Assembly (NCBI RefSeq): GCF_000003815.2
Contig: NC_049982.1
Coordinates: 12,420,043-12,484,042, forward strand
From: Branchiostoma floridae
Lineage: Eukaryota; Chordata; Leptocardii; Amphioxiformes; Branchiostomatidae
Direction: 5' to 3'
DNA length: 64,000 nucleotides
Under the pieces are notes generated by a model. It had not been told where the DNA came from. It saw only the letters and a program-made list of their open reading frames with translations, and searched no databases. Each line of letters begins with the position of its first letter. Within the stretch, counting starts at the first letter, position 1. A program made the translations under genes and the position numbers. Shown here in pieces: positions 39,036 through 55,314 of the stretch.

Positions 39036-41230
39036 TCGTGACAGCACATGGGGTAGGGCTTCTTCTCACCTGTAGCTAGCATGTTTGTAACTTTTACGTT
39101 GAATTTTGATTGACAATTGGTAATCAACTTACTTCGACTTAATAATTGGTAGACTGTTATTTCCGTCTTCTTTTCTTTGTTTGACAACTTAAGATGGCTT
39201 AACAATATCTTTCACAGCTTTTTTAGCTAACAGGATATGGTGTTTGTATAATACATGTAGTTATTTCTGAAACTGACCTTTTGATGAGCTTTGAAGGGGT
39301 GTTGCATCGAAATCAAAATAGGAATGAAATAGGAAGGCAGACAGCAGACTTTCCATTCCTATTTTATTCTTTTGGATATCACCTTTGATACCTGGAACAA
39401 GATGAAGATTGATATCCATCTGTGGAGATGAGTTTGACTGACATATATTTTAACTTGACATATTCAGCGCTCTCGTACCCACCCTAACGGTTTCTCCACT
39501 GCGCCCCTGATCATCCGAGAAACTTCAGTGTAACCTGTCCTCGTGGAAACGCTTACAAGGATACGATATATCAGTGTATTTGTTGTCATTGTGGCCAAAG
39601 TAATGGGTGTATCAGGTTTAGTGATAGAGTGGATAAAGATCATTTGGTGTGTATATATACTTAATATATGAATATATCTATATAAACGATCAGAAAGTAA
39701 ACTTTTAGATACATTCTGTGTCTAGGTGTAAGCTGTGAAAATGTGATTGTTTTGCCATTTTGAGAAGATAAAGGGATGATGAGAAGGTCAATACTAATGG
39801 TTGAAAGAAATGCCCTACTGGTATATCTTAGAAATTCCTTCATACCCCCACAACAAACAACAGCCATGTTTCAAACTATTTCTGCTGCACATATTTGTCA
39901 TTCTAATCTGATAGGTACAGCCACTCACTTGAAAAAAATTTAGTTCAGCTACGGTCCATGTCTGTGGTTCCATCCAACTGTCACAAACAAAGTTTGGAGT
40001 TTCCAAACATTCTGCACTACCTGATTGGGTGGCAAAGTACTGTTACCAAATGAAGGGTGTGCTTGCATGCAGGTGAAGGCAAGATATGAAACAGTCCATT
40101 TTGGTCAGTCTCGCTGCAGAGTCTTGCTGACTGGGAATTTCCACAATGCTTCAACTACATTCAGACCTTTTAGAAAAAATACAAACATTTGTGGGCATGT
40201 CGTTAAAAATTGTGCAATGCATTAGATAATTTGTCGATCATCATGTATGTTTTGTTACTGAATTGCTACTTATATGTGATGAGGCCCTTAACAACTGCAA
40301 CTGCAGCTGGCACTCTGTTAAGTCCCAAAAAGCACCTGTCATCTTATACCTGCATTAATTTGCACCTATGTGTGAAAAACTTTCACTGGTGAATATGGAA
40401 TTTTCAGTTTTGTTATTTCAATTAACTGCAGTAACTGATAACAATGCAAGTTACAAAAACTTTCACTTGATAGGGAATAAGTTTATGGTTTAAGATTTGT
40501 ATTACAAAATGTAATATGTAAATATGACAACAAACCCTTATCGTAGTACTCCTAAATGCTGAAGATTTTTAACAATCAGTTTAAAGAAATATGATAAAAC
40601 TATCAATGTATATTTTCTAGTTATGCCTATAGTTCAGCAGCAGTTTTAATTTTTTTAGTTATCTCTTTACCTGAACCAGAAATTCAAGATCTTCATAACC
40701 TGCTTAGAAGCAATTTAAGATCTAAGAACCTAGTCTACTTCATTTTGCTACACAACAGCATCATCAGTATTCCTCTAATGTGTCCCTCCCTCTTTTCTCA
40801 CATCGTAAATCACACCTACATGTATGAGGTTATGTAGTTGACAGGGGTCTGGTCTCCCCTTTGTTCTAGAATGGAAGGTTCCTTGCAACAGATGTGTGTT
40901 AAAAAGGATGGCCACACCCCTTCACACTTCAGACAATGCCTCACATATGGCACTGTAACCCATGTCGAATCTGTGCGAGTGGTAACTGCCCACTATGACA
41001 GATCTTTCCCAACAGCACACTGGAAAAAGACAAAACATTTTTCTGTGGTCAAGCTATTCTGTCTTCATGTCAGGCAGAGAATTTGATGGGTATTTTTGTT
41101 GAAGAAAGGTGAAGGGGGTCAGTGTGTACTAGACCAGCTAACGTTGGCATTTTCAGGGAGTTTTCAGACCATATTGCTTCTTTTGGATACTTAAACAAAG
41201 TAATAAAGCATAATCTATTTTATGAGGAAG
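39036..41230 (+). other. Inpp5a 3' UTR and/or downstream sequence
   Basis: The transcript end is unknown: the first AATAAA is at 41202. The sequence is AT-rich and unremarkable. TATA-rich stretches at 39648-39685 are simple sequence. Confidence 0.3.
41202..41207 (+). terminator. candidate Inpp5a polyadenylation signal (AATAAA)
   Basis: This is the first AATAAA on the + strand after the Inpp5a stop, about 2.2 kb downstream. The 3' UTR could be shorter if a variant signal is used; the distance keeps confidence low. Confidence 0.25.
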
Positions 41231-44200
41231 TTGAAATGACAAAAAAATCAAGTGAAAAGTTGAGCAGGGTTTAGAATTCATGAGGTGGCTGCAGTTATGC
41301 TTAATAATGGTTTTAACTGATTCAATATTTGGACTGCTTTTAGTCATCTTTAATTGAATGCTCACCATTTTACCCACCCTTATCATGGTCAACTTTCTAT
41401 CCCACCTATGTACAGGAACATGTATGCTTTCAAAAATTATAAAGGGAAGGGATTGATTGTATATGGAAATTTGTGCAGACATCGCCATATATAGCCAAGG
41501 ATACTACTGTACATATTTTCACACAAAAAGAAGGCCATCTTTTAATAACCCTTACTATCAGCATGTCATTTGAACACTTAAACGATTGAAGGGGGACAAT
41601 GTGACTTCTCATGTTGAAAATAAGAGTCAAGTGCAAGAAATGCTGGGATATTGTGGTGTTTTGTGTTAGCTATACAAATGTGGTCCTTTAGCCTGTATGA
41701 TAATCTATGCATAATGTTCATGTTTCTGCTGTCATTCTTGTAATTGTTGTGTTCATTGTAGGAGATGTAATGTAAGCCTCTGTATGTCACAACTTTTCAG
41801 CAGAAGTCACAAGGTCATTTGCAAGGTCATTTTGTGTCATGTATGTTTATACCAGGACGCTTTCATATTGTTAGATTTTACACGCATAAATGGTCTTTGA
41901 ACCTCATTTTATTTGCCTGCAGACCTTTAGAATTATCCCCGCAGTACACTTAAGTGTAGACATGTTAATCAGATGTGAATGTGAATAATGTTTGTGGTAT
42001 ACTGTAATCAAGACAGCATTTGTTGTTGTGTGTATGATATGTAAGCTTTGTTGTATCTAATTGAGCATCATCATCATAAGTACACACTAAGGGATAATGT
42101 AATATAACAGGATGTCGCTGTGTAGCTATGCTTTAATCCTGGTAGATGAATGCTCTGCCTAATCATAGACATTACATCACAAAGGCCAAATAGAGCTAGA
42201 CGCTAGTCGGTTAGCCAAATCTCGCTTTCATGGGTGTTCTGTGTTAGCTCAGAAAATTTGACAATTGCATAAGACTTAATTCAAATGTAACACACATGTA
42301 ACGACAAGTTTCTCTATTTATGCTTATGTAATTAAAGAAACCAAAACCAGTACTATCAAATGTGCAAGAAATCATACATGACAGTGTTAATGTCACATCT
42401 ATTGTCACCGCCCCCATCCCCAACAAGCTTTTATAGCATTTAGTCTGTCTGTAAAATCAGACAATTAAAAGAAACGATGTTAGAAAAGACTAGAAGAATT
42501 AATGTCCATACACCTTTGCCTAACCAAAATATTCATGAAGGTAAAGTCATGTTTCACTCTTGTGGCTCAGGTCCATTGTCATTTAAGGTGATGTACCAAA
42601 GTTTCAGCAAATCCCTAATTTTAATAATGTAGTTTCCTTTATACTACGCCAAATCACTCTCATGTCTTTGTATCTTGAATACTTGTTTCTACACGATTAT
42701 GTCTGTTTCTTGTATCTTCACCCAAATATCATTTTAATCAAATGTATGTATTTTATGATACTCTGTTTTATGTAAGTATTTTACAGGACGTTGTATTTGT
42801 GCAGTTTTTCATACAATCGTTTTTGTTTTCATTAGTTACATGTGTATGTCACTAACTTGGTTGTTAAGTTTGGCCTGCTGTCAACAATGTAATTGACTGA
42901 TGCACTATGAACGTTTCGTTTAAATTCCGGGTTCCCTGCTCCGCCAATGAAGATAGTTATGACTCATGTAACACGACAAAATGCATGCTCGTAGGACAAT
43001 AGTGACCGACTTTCGCAAGCCTTGATTTCACAATTCAGAACTCACTACCATTACGTTTCAGTGTATACCTGTTCTTCTCATACGCTGTATGTATATGTGC
43101 CATACCATTATTTTTCATTCAGTAAGGAAGTTTCTGGTTGTAAATATTATTTTACTTCATATTGTAAGCAAGAAAGCGACGTCATATATAAACAGCCTGT
43201 TATTTTTCTAGGCCGCAAGATTTGTCTGTTTGTCCTACCTCAGCGTACAGCGCTCGTCGTTTCATTTTTTGATGTACAGTTTGTGTTTTCTCTTTTTTTA
43301 TTTCTACACTTATATTTAAACACGAATCCTTTGTTCCACTGGAAGTTTGAGTAAAACCAGTTTATTCTGTTCAACAAATGTCTGTTCGAGTTCTTCTTTG
43401 TACAAGGAAATCAAACACGTACTGGGAAATCAACGTCGCACACTAAGTAATGGGAGAGACAGCCTTTAAGTCCTCTAAACATCTGTTTACATATACGTAT
43501 ATGCGTCCACAAAATAATACAAAAATCACTGCTCACGTGGTGACGCCAATATCCCCAAACCATCAGGCCATTTTCATGTCCAACAGGCCGGGCACAAAGC
43601 TGTTACATGTTTGTGTAAGTTCTTTGACAACCACCATACAGTATTTCCTATAATAGACATGACAGATGAATGTATAAACATCGACACCCAAAGAAAACAC
43701 CACTGGACGTGGTGAACGTTGCACGATAGAGATGATAGCCACTCAATTTGGGCAGGTGGACATCTGTCCTTGGTGCTGAAGGGACATCACGTGACCAGCA
43801 CCGCCCCACTTTCAGCTGTGAGTCTGAACTTTTAAGAGTATTCAACAGCCTTAAAGAGAACTAACTGAACATGGGTTGTTCCCGTGGCTTCTTGAATAAG
43901 ATGTGATTGTAATATTGTATAACTAGTAATCAATGAAAATTAAATGTTATCTCATTTCAAAAGCATTTTATCACCCCACTTTAATAAATGAGTGTTCAAC
44001 CACATTAAGTTTGTATTGCTGATCTTTAAAACTTATTGCTGATCTTAAATGTGGCGTCTTAAATTTCATATCTAAATTTAGGCCGGTTGTGTGGTATGGA
44101 ATCTGAATCCGTACTTCACGTAGATGCGTTCATTTAAGGGTTACAAGTGCCGTACATATCATGTAACGTTACCTGTGCCAACAAAGATGGTTCTGCAAAA

Positions 44201-47200
44201 AAGCTAAGAGTGAAGGTTGGTCTTTTCTGAAACAGGAAAACTAAATCAAGATCAAGGTACATGTACAGAGATAGTTATTTTATGGATATAATGAAGTTGG
44301 GTTGAACTAATCAGTGTCCTGTGTTTTGTCCTATAAACACATGTCCAGAAAACCCGCTGGAGCGGTGCCCATGCCGACCAGAGCTTTGAGGGTGCCATGT
44401 GTGAGGGTGTGTTTATCGGCGGTCGTCAGTTCTCAGCTTAGAATTTCTGAGAGATTAAAAACGTCAAGTGTTTCCTCAGACAATGTCGACGGTTTTGAGT
44501 GATGCGTATTTAGTGAGGTGGGTTCCATGGGGGCAGAGTTTTCCTGTCCGGAGGCCAGCCAGGGGTCGGGGGTGAAAGAAAAGAGAACAGCCACATTCAT
44601 GAATATTTGTTGTGCGTGTCAAGATGTAAGGTCAGTTTATTCAACAGACAGATGATTCGAGTTGGAAAAGTCCCCTCGGAAAATGAAATAGAATAAGGTC
44701 TGTGCAGTGAAACACTGGCAAGCACATGTATGTATCTCCGGCTGTGCCTTTCATATGCTAAGGCCAAATTTTTATTTGTAAGCAGTGAACAAGAAGCATA
44801 TGCAGTATTTTTTTTATCTGAGAGAATAGGAAATAACGTGACTTATATGGATATAAAGTTGATAGGAGAAAAATCAACCCAAAGGACCAAAACGAAATCA
44901 TTGACGGTGTAAATTTGAATATAATTCTTACGTCGATGAAGGTTAGACACCCGAGTGATAACTTAAAATAAGATACGCCGAATAGCAATTACTCAAGCAA
45001 CTGTATATGATTTTGGAAACGGTCAGACGTTTCGGATAACATTCTTTTTGTGAATATACATGTAGTTCTTTTTTTTCTCTCATTGGATTGTGTAAAATAA
45101 GAGAACGTTTTGCGGGTGTATCAACCTTCTTCAATGCTTATATGTTGTTAATCACCCGTAGTCCGTTTAGAAACAAAAACGGCCGCTTGTGCACACTGAA
45201 GCGTTAAAACGTACAAACGCAACAACTATCTAAATAAACGGAACACACCGACTGGAAGAGGGAAGTGATGATCACCCTCTCGTATTTGAAACACATGCTT
45301 GCTCTATTTGATCATTAGAAATGATCTGCATATCATAGGGTTTCACACGTTCAAGGTGTCTTGAGCTCATAAATAATTTCAACAGTGATATTTCTTGAGT
45401 AGGTGCATCAAACAACTGCTCTTGCCTTGGTTTTATTCCAAACTACATTTCATTTTCTTCTTTTTTCTATAGCGCATTCAAACGCACATCACTGGCAGGA
45501 ACTAGAAACATTTTGCCGTATTACACGGTTTTGTCCTTGTTCGTGTGTTATGTTGTGTCATGTTAACGTTGTGCCGTGTTGAAGGAAATACATGATCGAT
45601 TGTCATATCCCTATGAGTTTGGGGAGGGGTTGGACTCGTTAAAATCGTTCGGAAATAGCGACGAAGTGGGACGACAACAGCCCCAATCGCGCCAAAATAC
45701 TTCACAACGAGGTGCGAAATAACCCAAGTCTTCCCATATGCCACGCAGGTCAACCTGTTGCCAAGACCATGTGTGTGTGCGATGTGCCTCACGGTCAAGT
45801 ACAGATCACCAGAGCGTCTCATCAAGGTGCAGAGTTGCTGTTGATATTTTCCACAGCTATCTTTGTGTATGGCTGTCAGCATTACTTTCTTTCGTTGAGC
45901 TACATTATTCTTAACGCGGATCCTACGACTTTGACTTACCTTGCTTCCCTATGCCCATGAGCTCATATAACCTCCTTGTCTGGAAGTATTATAACACGTG
46001 GGTTCTGGTATTTCTGGAGCAGAGGGACAGAATTCCGCAACGACTCCCTGTAAGTTGTGGCCCAACCGCCAAATGTAACCTTGATTCGCTATTAAATGCT
46101 TGTACGAGGATGCAAAATAGACCTCGAGGAAACAGATGGACTGTCTACAAACATCCTTGCTTACTCGCGCGTACTCGCTAAACTCTTTCGGAAGTAAGAA
46201 AACAAACTGCGCCTTGCTAGCCCCAGTAGGGAGTCCTGTTCATTCCCCACAAGAAATACGACCGATAACAAGTCAACCTCAAAATGCAAGGAATTTAGCA
46301 GTGGTGTTTCGTAAAAATGTTGGAAATCTTTGTCAGATCGCTTGTAACATTGAACCGTGAAAAGTCTGGCATAGCGGAAAACTGCAGAACGCCAGTGGGC
46401 GCTACATTATACATATGCGGAAAAGTGAATCTTCAAGGTCTTCCCAACTTTCCGAGTTATGTGTGTAGGTACAGAAGAAAGTCAGAAATTGCAAATATCA
46501 ATGCAAAGGAATGGATAACTGCTTAACATATAACATTTTCATGCATATCTGAAAAATTCCACACAAATATCCACCCTTCCCTTTCCTGCCCCAAGAAAAC
46601 CCATCAACGTGGCTTTGTGTATTCATATGGGAGCTTTTTGTGGACTGACACCGCTTTAAACAGACCACACACCGGTAGCAACAAACCGACAAACGGATAC
46701 CAATTAATTATCTACATATTAATGGCTTATGATGATGTTTTTAATGAACTGTCTTGTCCGCGAATCCTTTGCTGTCCTTTCATGGAAGACCGTTGTTTGG
46801 TTATCCCTGCCCATCCTATTCAGCCCATACATGGCGGCCCGACTGTGGTGGAAAACACTCTCTATTGTACAAAACCATTCCCGTGAACACGATCTTTTTC
46901 AAAGTGAATGGCTTTTCATATCAAGTCCGTTTCCACAACAACATGGCTTTTTTTAAACCAGGTTTCCGACCTGCATACTTCCTCCGGCGGCCATTTGGCA
47001 GCCATCTGAGATGACAGACTTGGCAAATGACTCATTAAAAGACTATTTAACGATATGATTTTGATGTAAGGCACATGTCTGGACTGACCTTTTCTTCAGT
47101 CAAAATGCCGAGCGAGTTTATTTTCTCTTTTGTGCCCACGAAAACACCGGCTTGTCGCTAAAAACCTTCACGTAGTAGAAATCCATTTTGACAGATTACA

Positions 47201-47429
47201 TTTCAAGTAAAGATCTCGCGGGAATGGAGACATCTTTGCTCTGTTTTTTTCTGCACACAAATATTCTACATCGGAACCATACCTTGTGAACAAAAACTAA
47301 TGGCTACTATTAAAAACATCCATTTGTTTCATTGGTTCTCCATAACCAAGACAAAGGCAGAATAAAATCACTATAAACGAAATAATAGCATATTTGTCAA
47401 GTGTGCCCCCCTCCCATCCGTGTCAGCGC

Positions 47430-47560
47430 ACTGGCCGAGGAAATAATTAATGTCGTCAATTCATTTTATAGCCATGATTGTGTCCATTAATAATTTGTTA
47501 ATGTCGTGTTTGTGTTGCGATGTATAGTGGCACTTCCCTCCATGTCGGTAGAGGTCAGCG
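47430..47560. promoter_or_regulatory. candidate regulatory block with TAAT cluster
   Basis: GAAATAATTAATGTCG, TCCATTAATAATTTG and TTGTTAATGTCG occur within 90 bp, a tight cluster of homeodomain cores between the Inpp5a and Nkx6 3' ends. Confidence 0.28.
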
Positions 47561-48399
47561 CTCACTGCTACTCACGCATTGCCAGTGTTCCTGGAAAGAA
47601 ATCCTTTTTCCAGAAGATTAGAAACGAGCAGAAATTAGAGCTTCAATTTGTGTGGAGAAAAACATCGTTTTATTGAGGACACGTCGTTTTATAAAGGGGT
47701 CTAATATTCATCTCGCATTTGTGTCACGAATCAGAGGTTCCAAATGCTATGGTTACATATTTAGGGAGGAAATTGAAGAGACGTTATGCGAATTATTAAT
47801 GCAATCAAAATCAGCGTGGGGGATCAGACGTGTAAACGGAGTTACATTTATAACGTACACGATAAAACATAACAACGTCATGAGATTTGACACAGGCGAA
47901 ACGACAAGGTAGTTGTGAGACAATTTTCACGGCCGTTGTCGTAAAACATTTCGACCAAAAAACATTTTGTTGTAGAATCTCTAGACAACACCTCAGAGAT
48001 CTAAATTCTCTTTTTATAAGATCTCAGACATGTACAATTCTCAGTCTCTTTTCATTCCTTCTCTGATGAAAAAACGTCTGTATTTTTAGCTCATGATTTA
48101 ACCAAGATGAATCAATGCTGCACGGATGTAGACAGCATTTGTTGATTCCAATGGTTTTTAATAAATGTTAATTCAAATGGTATGTAATAAATTTCTTGGA
48201 GAAATCTGTTGTTTTTTAAGTAAATCTGAAGCATGTATTTCCACGCACACTGTAATTTTATTGTAAATGATAAACTTTCGACCAATCTTTTGTTGTTGTT
48301 TTCTTAGGCGGTTTGCTTTTATCGAACAATATGTTTTTCTATCAATTTTTATATCTTCCGTTGCAAAGCATTCATTTTCTTTTTCTATTACTTGGGGAA

Positions 48400-48610
48400 C
48401 AAAACACTTGAGCCAGAAGCTGTTAAACGGCGGGAGTTCTTTTCACATGTACCTGTGAAACCCGTTCACACACTCCTGTTGGGCTTCTCTTCTCAGTCCT
48501 TCAGTACTTCCTTACCCAGCGGGAGGCCAATTGATAAACACAACAGCACTCATCAATGTTTCCGTCGATTCATATGGAGATATTGCACGTAAAATAACAG
48601 CGGGGGCTTA
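48400..48610. promoter_or_regulatory. candidate regulatory block with forkhead-like site
   Basis: A GC-balanced block with GCCAATTGATAAACACAAC (overlapping CAATTGAT and a forkhead-like ATAAACA) and CATCAATGTTTCC. No coding support. Confidence 0.25.
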
Positions 48611-49026
48611 AGAATAAGAACAATACCTCACAACTCTTCTGAGCAATGTGATACTCTCAGACCGTCATGTCAGTGGTGTGTATTCGTGTGTAGACATGCA
48701 TTTTGTTTTTGTGAAATCTTACTTTAAAAAATCTGTTATTTTACTGGCCGCACAAAGCGAAGGTAAAATCGGTTCTTCACGCCAACACAAAACCGTTAAT
48801 TTTCACATTAGGAGGACAGATTTTTCGTTCGCGACGCTCTATGGTTTCAATAGGGATCATATAGGATACACGCTATCTTAGTGTGGGCCAATTAAAACCA
48901 TGCATGGACCTGCAAATTTATTATCAATACGGAAGACAAACATGACAATATGACTCAATTGACTTGTTATTGAAGTCCATCCGTTTGTGTGTAATGAATC
49001 CGTGCCCCGACATGACAATGTGCTTC

Positions 49027-49101
49027 ATTCTGGTCTCAGTACTGGACCAACTTATTCACTGCCTGAGCCTGTAAACGTGCTTGTAATACTGAGACCAGAA
49101 T
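49027..49101. repeat. inverted repeat, 16-bp arms with 43-bp loop
   Basis: ATTCTGGTCTCAGTAC (49027-49042) pairs with ATACTGAGACCAGAAT (49086-49101), 15 of 16 positions. It could be a tiny MITE relic or a structured element. Confidence 0.7.
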
Positions 49102-49789
49102 TATAGACGAGAAATGCCCTTTTTCATTGTGACATGTCGTCTTGATAGACCCGTCCACTACATAATGTTCGCGGGTCTGCAAATTGCGCCGCACATATAT
49201 GGGGAATGTACTAATAGGCCGTCTATGAGGACAAGAATTCGTGTCCACATTTTCTCCATCTTGTGCGAAAACATGTGGTGCCCATGTCCTACGCGGAGGC
49301 AACAACCTCTAAAACCCCATTCTCCCCGTATTCCATTGAGTGTAGATGAAATATGCAGCGAGCTCACTTCTATTGTGCGGTGTCGCGCCGCTTCTGTGAG
49401 GCCGTGCTCCGCCGAACAAAAGTCAACGGTAAATTCGAAATTATACGCTCACCACGAATTTTGTGTGCAAACTCTTACACAGGAAATCGGGGGAATATAA
49501 CGAAAAACACCCACGTTGCCTATTGTAGCGATGTAGGTTTTGTGTTGGTATGTTGTACTTGTCTTGAGTAACATTTATAGAGTACATCTATAAAGGCTGA
49601 CGTAAACGTGGACTGGAAAGACTTCGTGATTGACAATCCAGAAAAATACAACAATTATCCAAGGACATCATTTTGAACTGAAATTTCTTTGGAATTCATT
49701 CACGTTGAGTTTCCTCATATTGTTCGTTTATACATTTTGAGATTAATTCAAAACATAGGCTGATATGGAGCAGAGAAAAGTTCTCCCTG

Positions 49790-50070
49790 ACGAACGCGTG
49801 GCAACGGAAGGCTCTGACTGGGCCGGCGGGAGACCAGGCCACCCGCCCCCGAAGTGTCTCATTATCACCTATCGGTGAACAACTTGGACGGCTATGGGCA
49901 AGCAGGGGGCAATAGGCGAAAACTGGTAACCTGGGGAGGCGAGTAATTTTTACAGATGCAAGCCCAGTGGGGGTGGGAATTCGGGAAATCTGGCTCGTGG
50001 TGGGGACGGTAGTTAGTGACACGTTTGGGGGCCATACTTGGGCGGGATTACCCATTAGAGAGCAGACGCC
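49790..50070. promoter_or_regulatory. candidate conserved regulatory island 8, 3' of Nkx6
   Basis: A GC-rich, repeat-free block about 2 kb beyond the Nkx6 stop, with CTCATTATCACCTATCGG, GCGAGTAATTTTTAC and GGCGGGATTACCCATTAG (GGATTA Otx-like plus homeodomain core). It clearly differs from the AT-rich flanks. Confidence 0.35.
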
Positions 50071-51401
50071 TGCGTTACTGAAGTGTGCGATATCCTACGC
50101 TCGGATGGACTCCTCTTTCACTCGCCTTTTGTGAGAGAAATTGGCTGAAAAACATTGCTCAATTTCCCGGAGAAAATCTAACTAAAGGGGCAGATACCTT
50201 GTCAAGCATGCAGTTTGCAAAAGAAAACACGAACCGATGCTAATAACTAGAGGTCGCCATCTTTGTTCAGACGACAGAAACGACATAACACTACAGCTGA
50301 TACGTTTGCACTCTCACTAGTGAAGAAGACACAAAATATGACGAAGACAAGTTCTTTTTCTTCAAGATCGTTAATGTGTGGTCTTGTTCAAACCATTTCG
50401 TCAACTCACGGTACAAAAACCTTCTGTCAAATGCTTTGTGGGTGCAACAACGCACATGTTTCCATTGGCCATGTTACATCATGGCATGCGGTACACATGC
50501 ACCGAACACTGGAAGGTGTAACAACAAAACAGAGACAGCATATTCATATTTACATACATATCAAAACACCTGTCTTACAATCGTCATTGAAAACCGTCGG
50601 AAAGATGACATGAGGATGAAAATATTTTACTCTAAGCGTAACATATGCCATACGTTTGGAATGTATGGTTGTCAAATATAACCTGAACATGAATGCTACA
50701 GAATGGCGTGGTGGACGACAGCATTGCCCTAAAACTCCTAAATCTCCATCGTCTGATTGGTTTTCACAAAGAATTCGATCTTGTCTGATATAGAAGAGAT
50801 TCAGATTGCTACAGAAGGAATTACATGGCGTTGATCGTCCCATTTCTAGATTAGAATGAACTCCAGCTTACAGTATTGACAGTATCCGTTCGATATGGAA
50901 AAATTATCACCTATTGACAACTGTAAAATCATACTTTATGGAGATGTTAGAATTCTCTTTCGATTCTTTAAATGATAAAGTACAATCCATGTGAAATTTC
51001 CATAAAAATATAAGTTATGATATAATGGCAATCTCTTACTAGTATAAAGATTGTGGAATAAGCAACTTTCGTCCGCGTTCACACAATACAGCGGTATACT
51101 TTACACCAACGGACAATGGAATTTGATTAAATTAGCAAGTAAATATCAAGGTATTTCAAATTACAATTGGCAACTGCACACCAACTTGTCGTAAGAGAAA
51201 CACGTTTTCAGTCAAGGAATAACGATGTCATAAGTATTTACAAGGATGACTCACAAAGATGAAACCCGAATGATATGCTAGCTTTCGGTCAAACAGGACC
51301 TTGTCGTTTTCGTAGTGATCAAGAAGTCTACTACTCTATTTTTTCCTGAACGGTAGAATTTTATATTCCTTGCAACAATTTTTTCAAGGGGAAACAAAAC
51401 A

Positions 51402-51407
51402 TTTATT
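51402..51407 (-). terminator. candidate Nkx6 polyadenylation signal (AATAAA)
   Basis: TTTATT on the + strand reads AATAAA on the - strand. It is the first canonical signal downstream of the Nkx6 stop, about 720 bp away, giving a plausible 3' UTR of 51400-52128. No clear GU-rich element was identified, so this is tentative. Confidence 0.35.
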
Positions 51408-52128
51408 CTATAATCTAAATTTTTCTGTGTTTGTTTTATCTTATTTCTTGTCAAAAAAGTAATTTACACATGTATCACTACAGCTCTACTTTTCCTCATC
51501 GTCGTAGTGGTCTCTGCGAGTCAAAATAAGTACAAACAGCAAGACCCAATATTAAGAGGGGAAATCTCTTACAGAAACGGCCTTTAAGACCAAGAATCTT
51601 ACACTAAGTGTCAGGCGACTGGGCAATATGTTACATACCCATGAAGCTGGGCGTAACAAAGGGAAAGCAGCTATTTTTTCTGCCTAGCATACAAGCGTTA
51701 CCTGGCTACGCCACCATCCGTCGAGCGTCATATAAAACATATAACGTTATATAGATATATAAAATAGCAAAGAAAGAACTCATAATATATATAACATTGC
51801 GGCATAAATCCGATAAGATATAGCTCTCTGTTGTCCTGTTGCACATAATAAGATGACCATCCATCTTGTATATATAATCCAAGCTTATCTTTTCGAAGCA
51901 CCTAACAAACATTGATGCGCACCTAAGGTAAGTGCTTGTGTTGGTAGTTACAACAAACAAAATATACAGACACGTAAAACAACGGGAGTAAAAGAGATAA
52001 CGAATCTCCTCTGTCTGATAAAAATATATCCAACATTGTTTGACCAGGACAAAAGCGCCATGGTGAAACGGTTCATATATATTATGAACTAAATCTACAA
52101 GAGTCCACGTTTTTCCTTGCCAGGGTTT

Positions 52129-54990
<2,862 letters not shown>

Positions 54991-55259
54991 CGCCGAGAGA
55001 CAGGCAAAAACGTTGAACGAAACAGACGAAACTTTTTGGGAAGCGACCTGACCGTACACCGCAGGTTCTGTGACAAGTATGGCGACTTGGGTGGCGGTGG
55101 TGGTAAATTAATAAACTGGGGGCCGGACGCTGCTCCCCGACGCGCTTATGCATGTTACGGTGGGAGTGATTGAGAGGGGGTCATCCATCAAAATGTACCA
55201 AGATAGATCGCGATTTGATACGTCGAGAGGGGCGACCTTTGGAGCCGTTCTTAACGCTG

Positions 55260-55264
55260 ATTGG
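55260..55264 (-). promoter_or_regulatory. CCAAT box upstream of Nkx6
   Basis: ATTGG on the + strand reads CCAAT on the coding strand, within GACCAATCAGCG, about 270 bp upstream of the first ATG. It is one of two such boxes 50 bp apart in identical GACCAAT context, as expected for NF-Y-type proximal promoter elements. Confidence 0.4.
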
Positions 55265-55309
55265 TCGGACCTAGAGCGCTGTTTATCAAACTCAGCGACA
55301 CGGGCTGTC

Positions 55310-55314
55310 ATTGG
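55310..55314 (-). promoter_or_regulatory. second CCAAT box upstream of Nkx6
   Basis: A second GACCAAT, in the same orientation as the gene, about 320 bp upstream of the first ATG and exactly 50 bp from the other copy. No TATA box was convincing nearby. Confidence 0.4.

Larger units (their letters stand above)
41231..51400. other. intergenic region between the two 3' ends
   Basis: About 10 kb without a recognisable gene. Short frames up to 128 codons have no domain or exon character. It includes a two-copy TATTGCTGATCTT repeat near 44016-44051, an inverted repeat (49027-49101), candidate regulatory blocks near 47430-47560, 48400-48610 and 49790-50070, and AT-rich filler. Confidence 0.6.

Noticed and set aside
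43022-43354. 110-codon frame on the + strand
   Set aside because: Phe/Tyr/Val-rich from AT-rich intergenic DNA, without exon borders or homology.
45502-45882. 126-codon frame on the - strand in the intergenic region
   Set aside because: No motif, no splice context, no homology recognised; an overlapping frame on the other strand is equally open.
49114-49500. 128-codon frame on the + strand
   Set aside because: Crosses the edge of an inverted-repeat region and has no protein family character.
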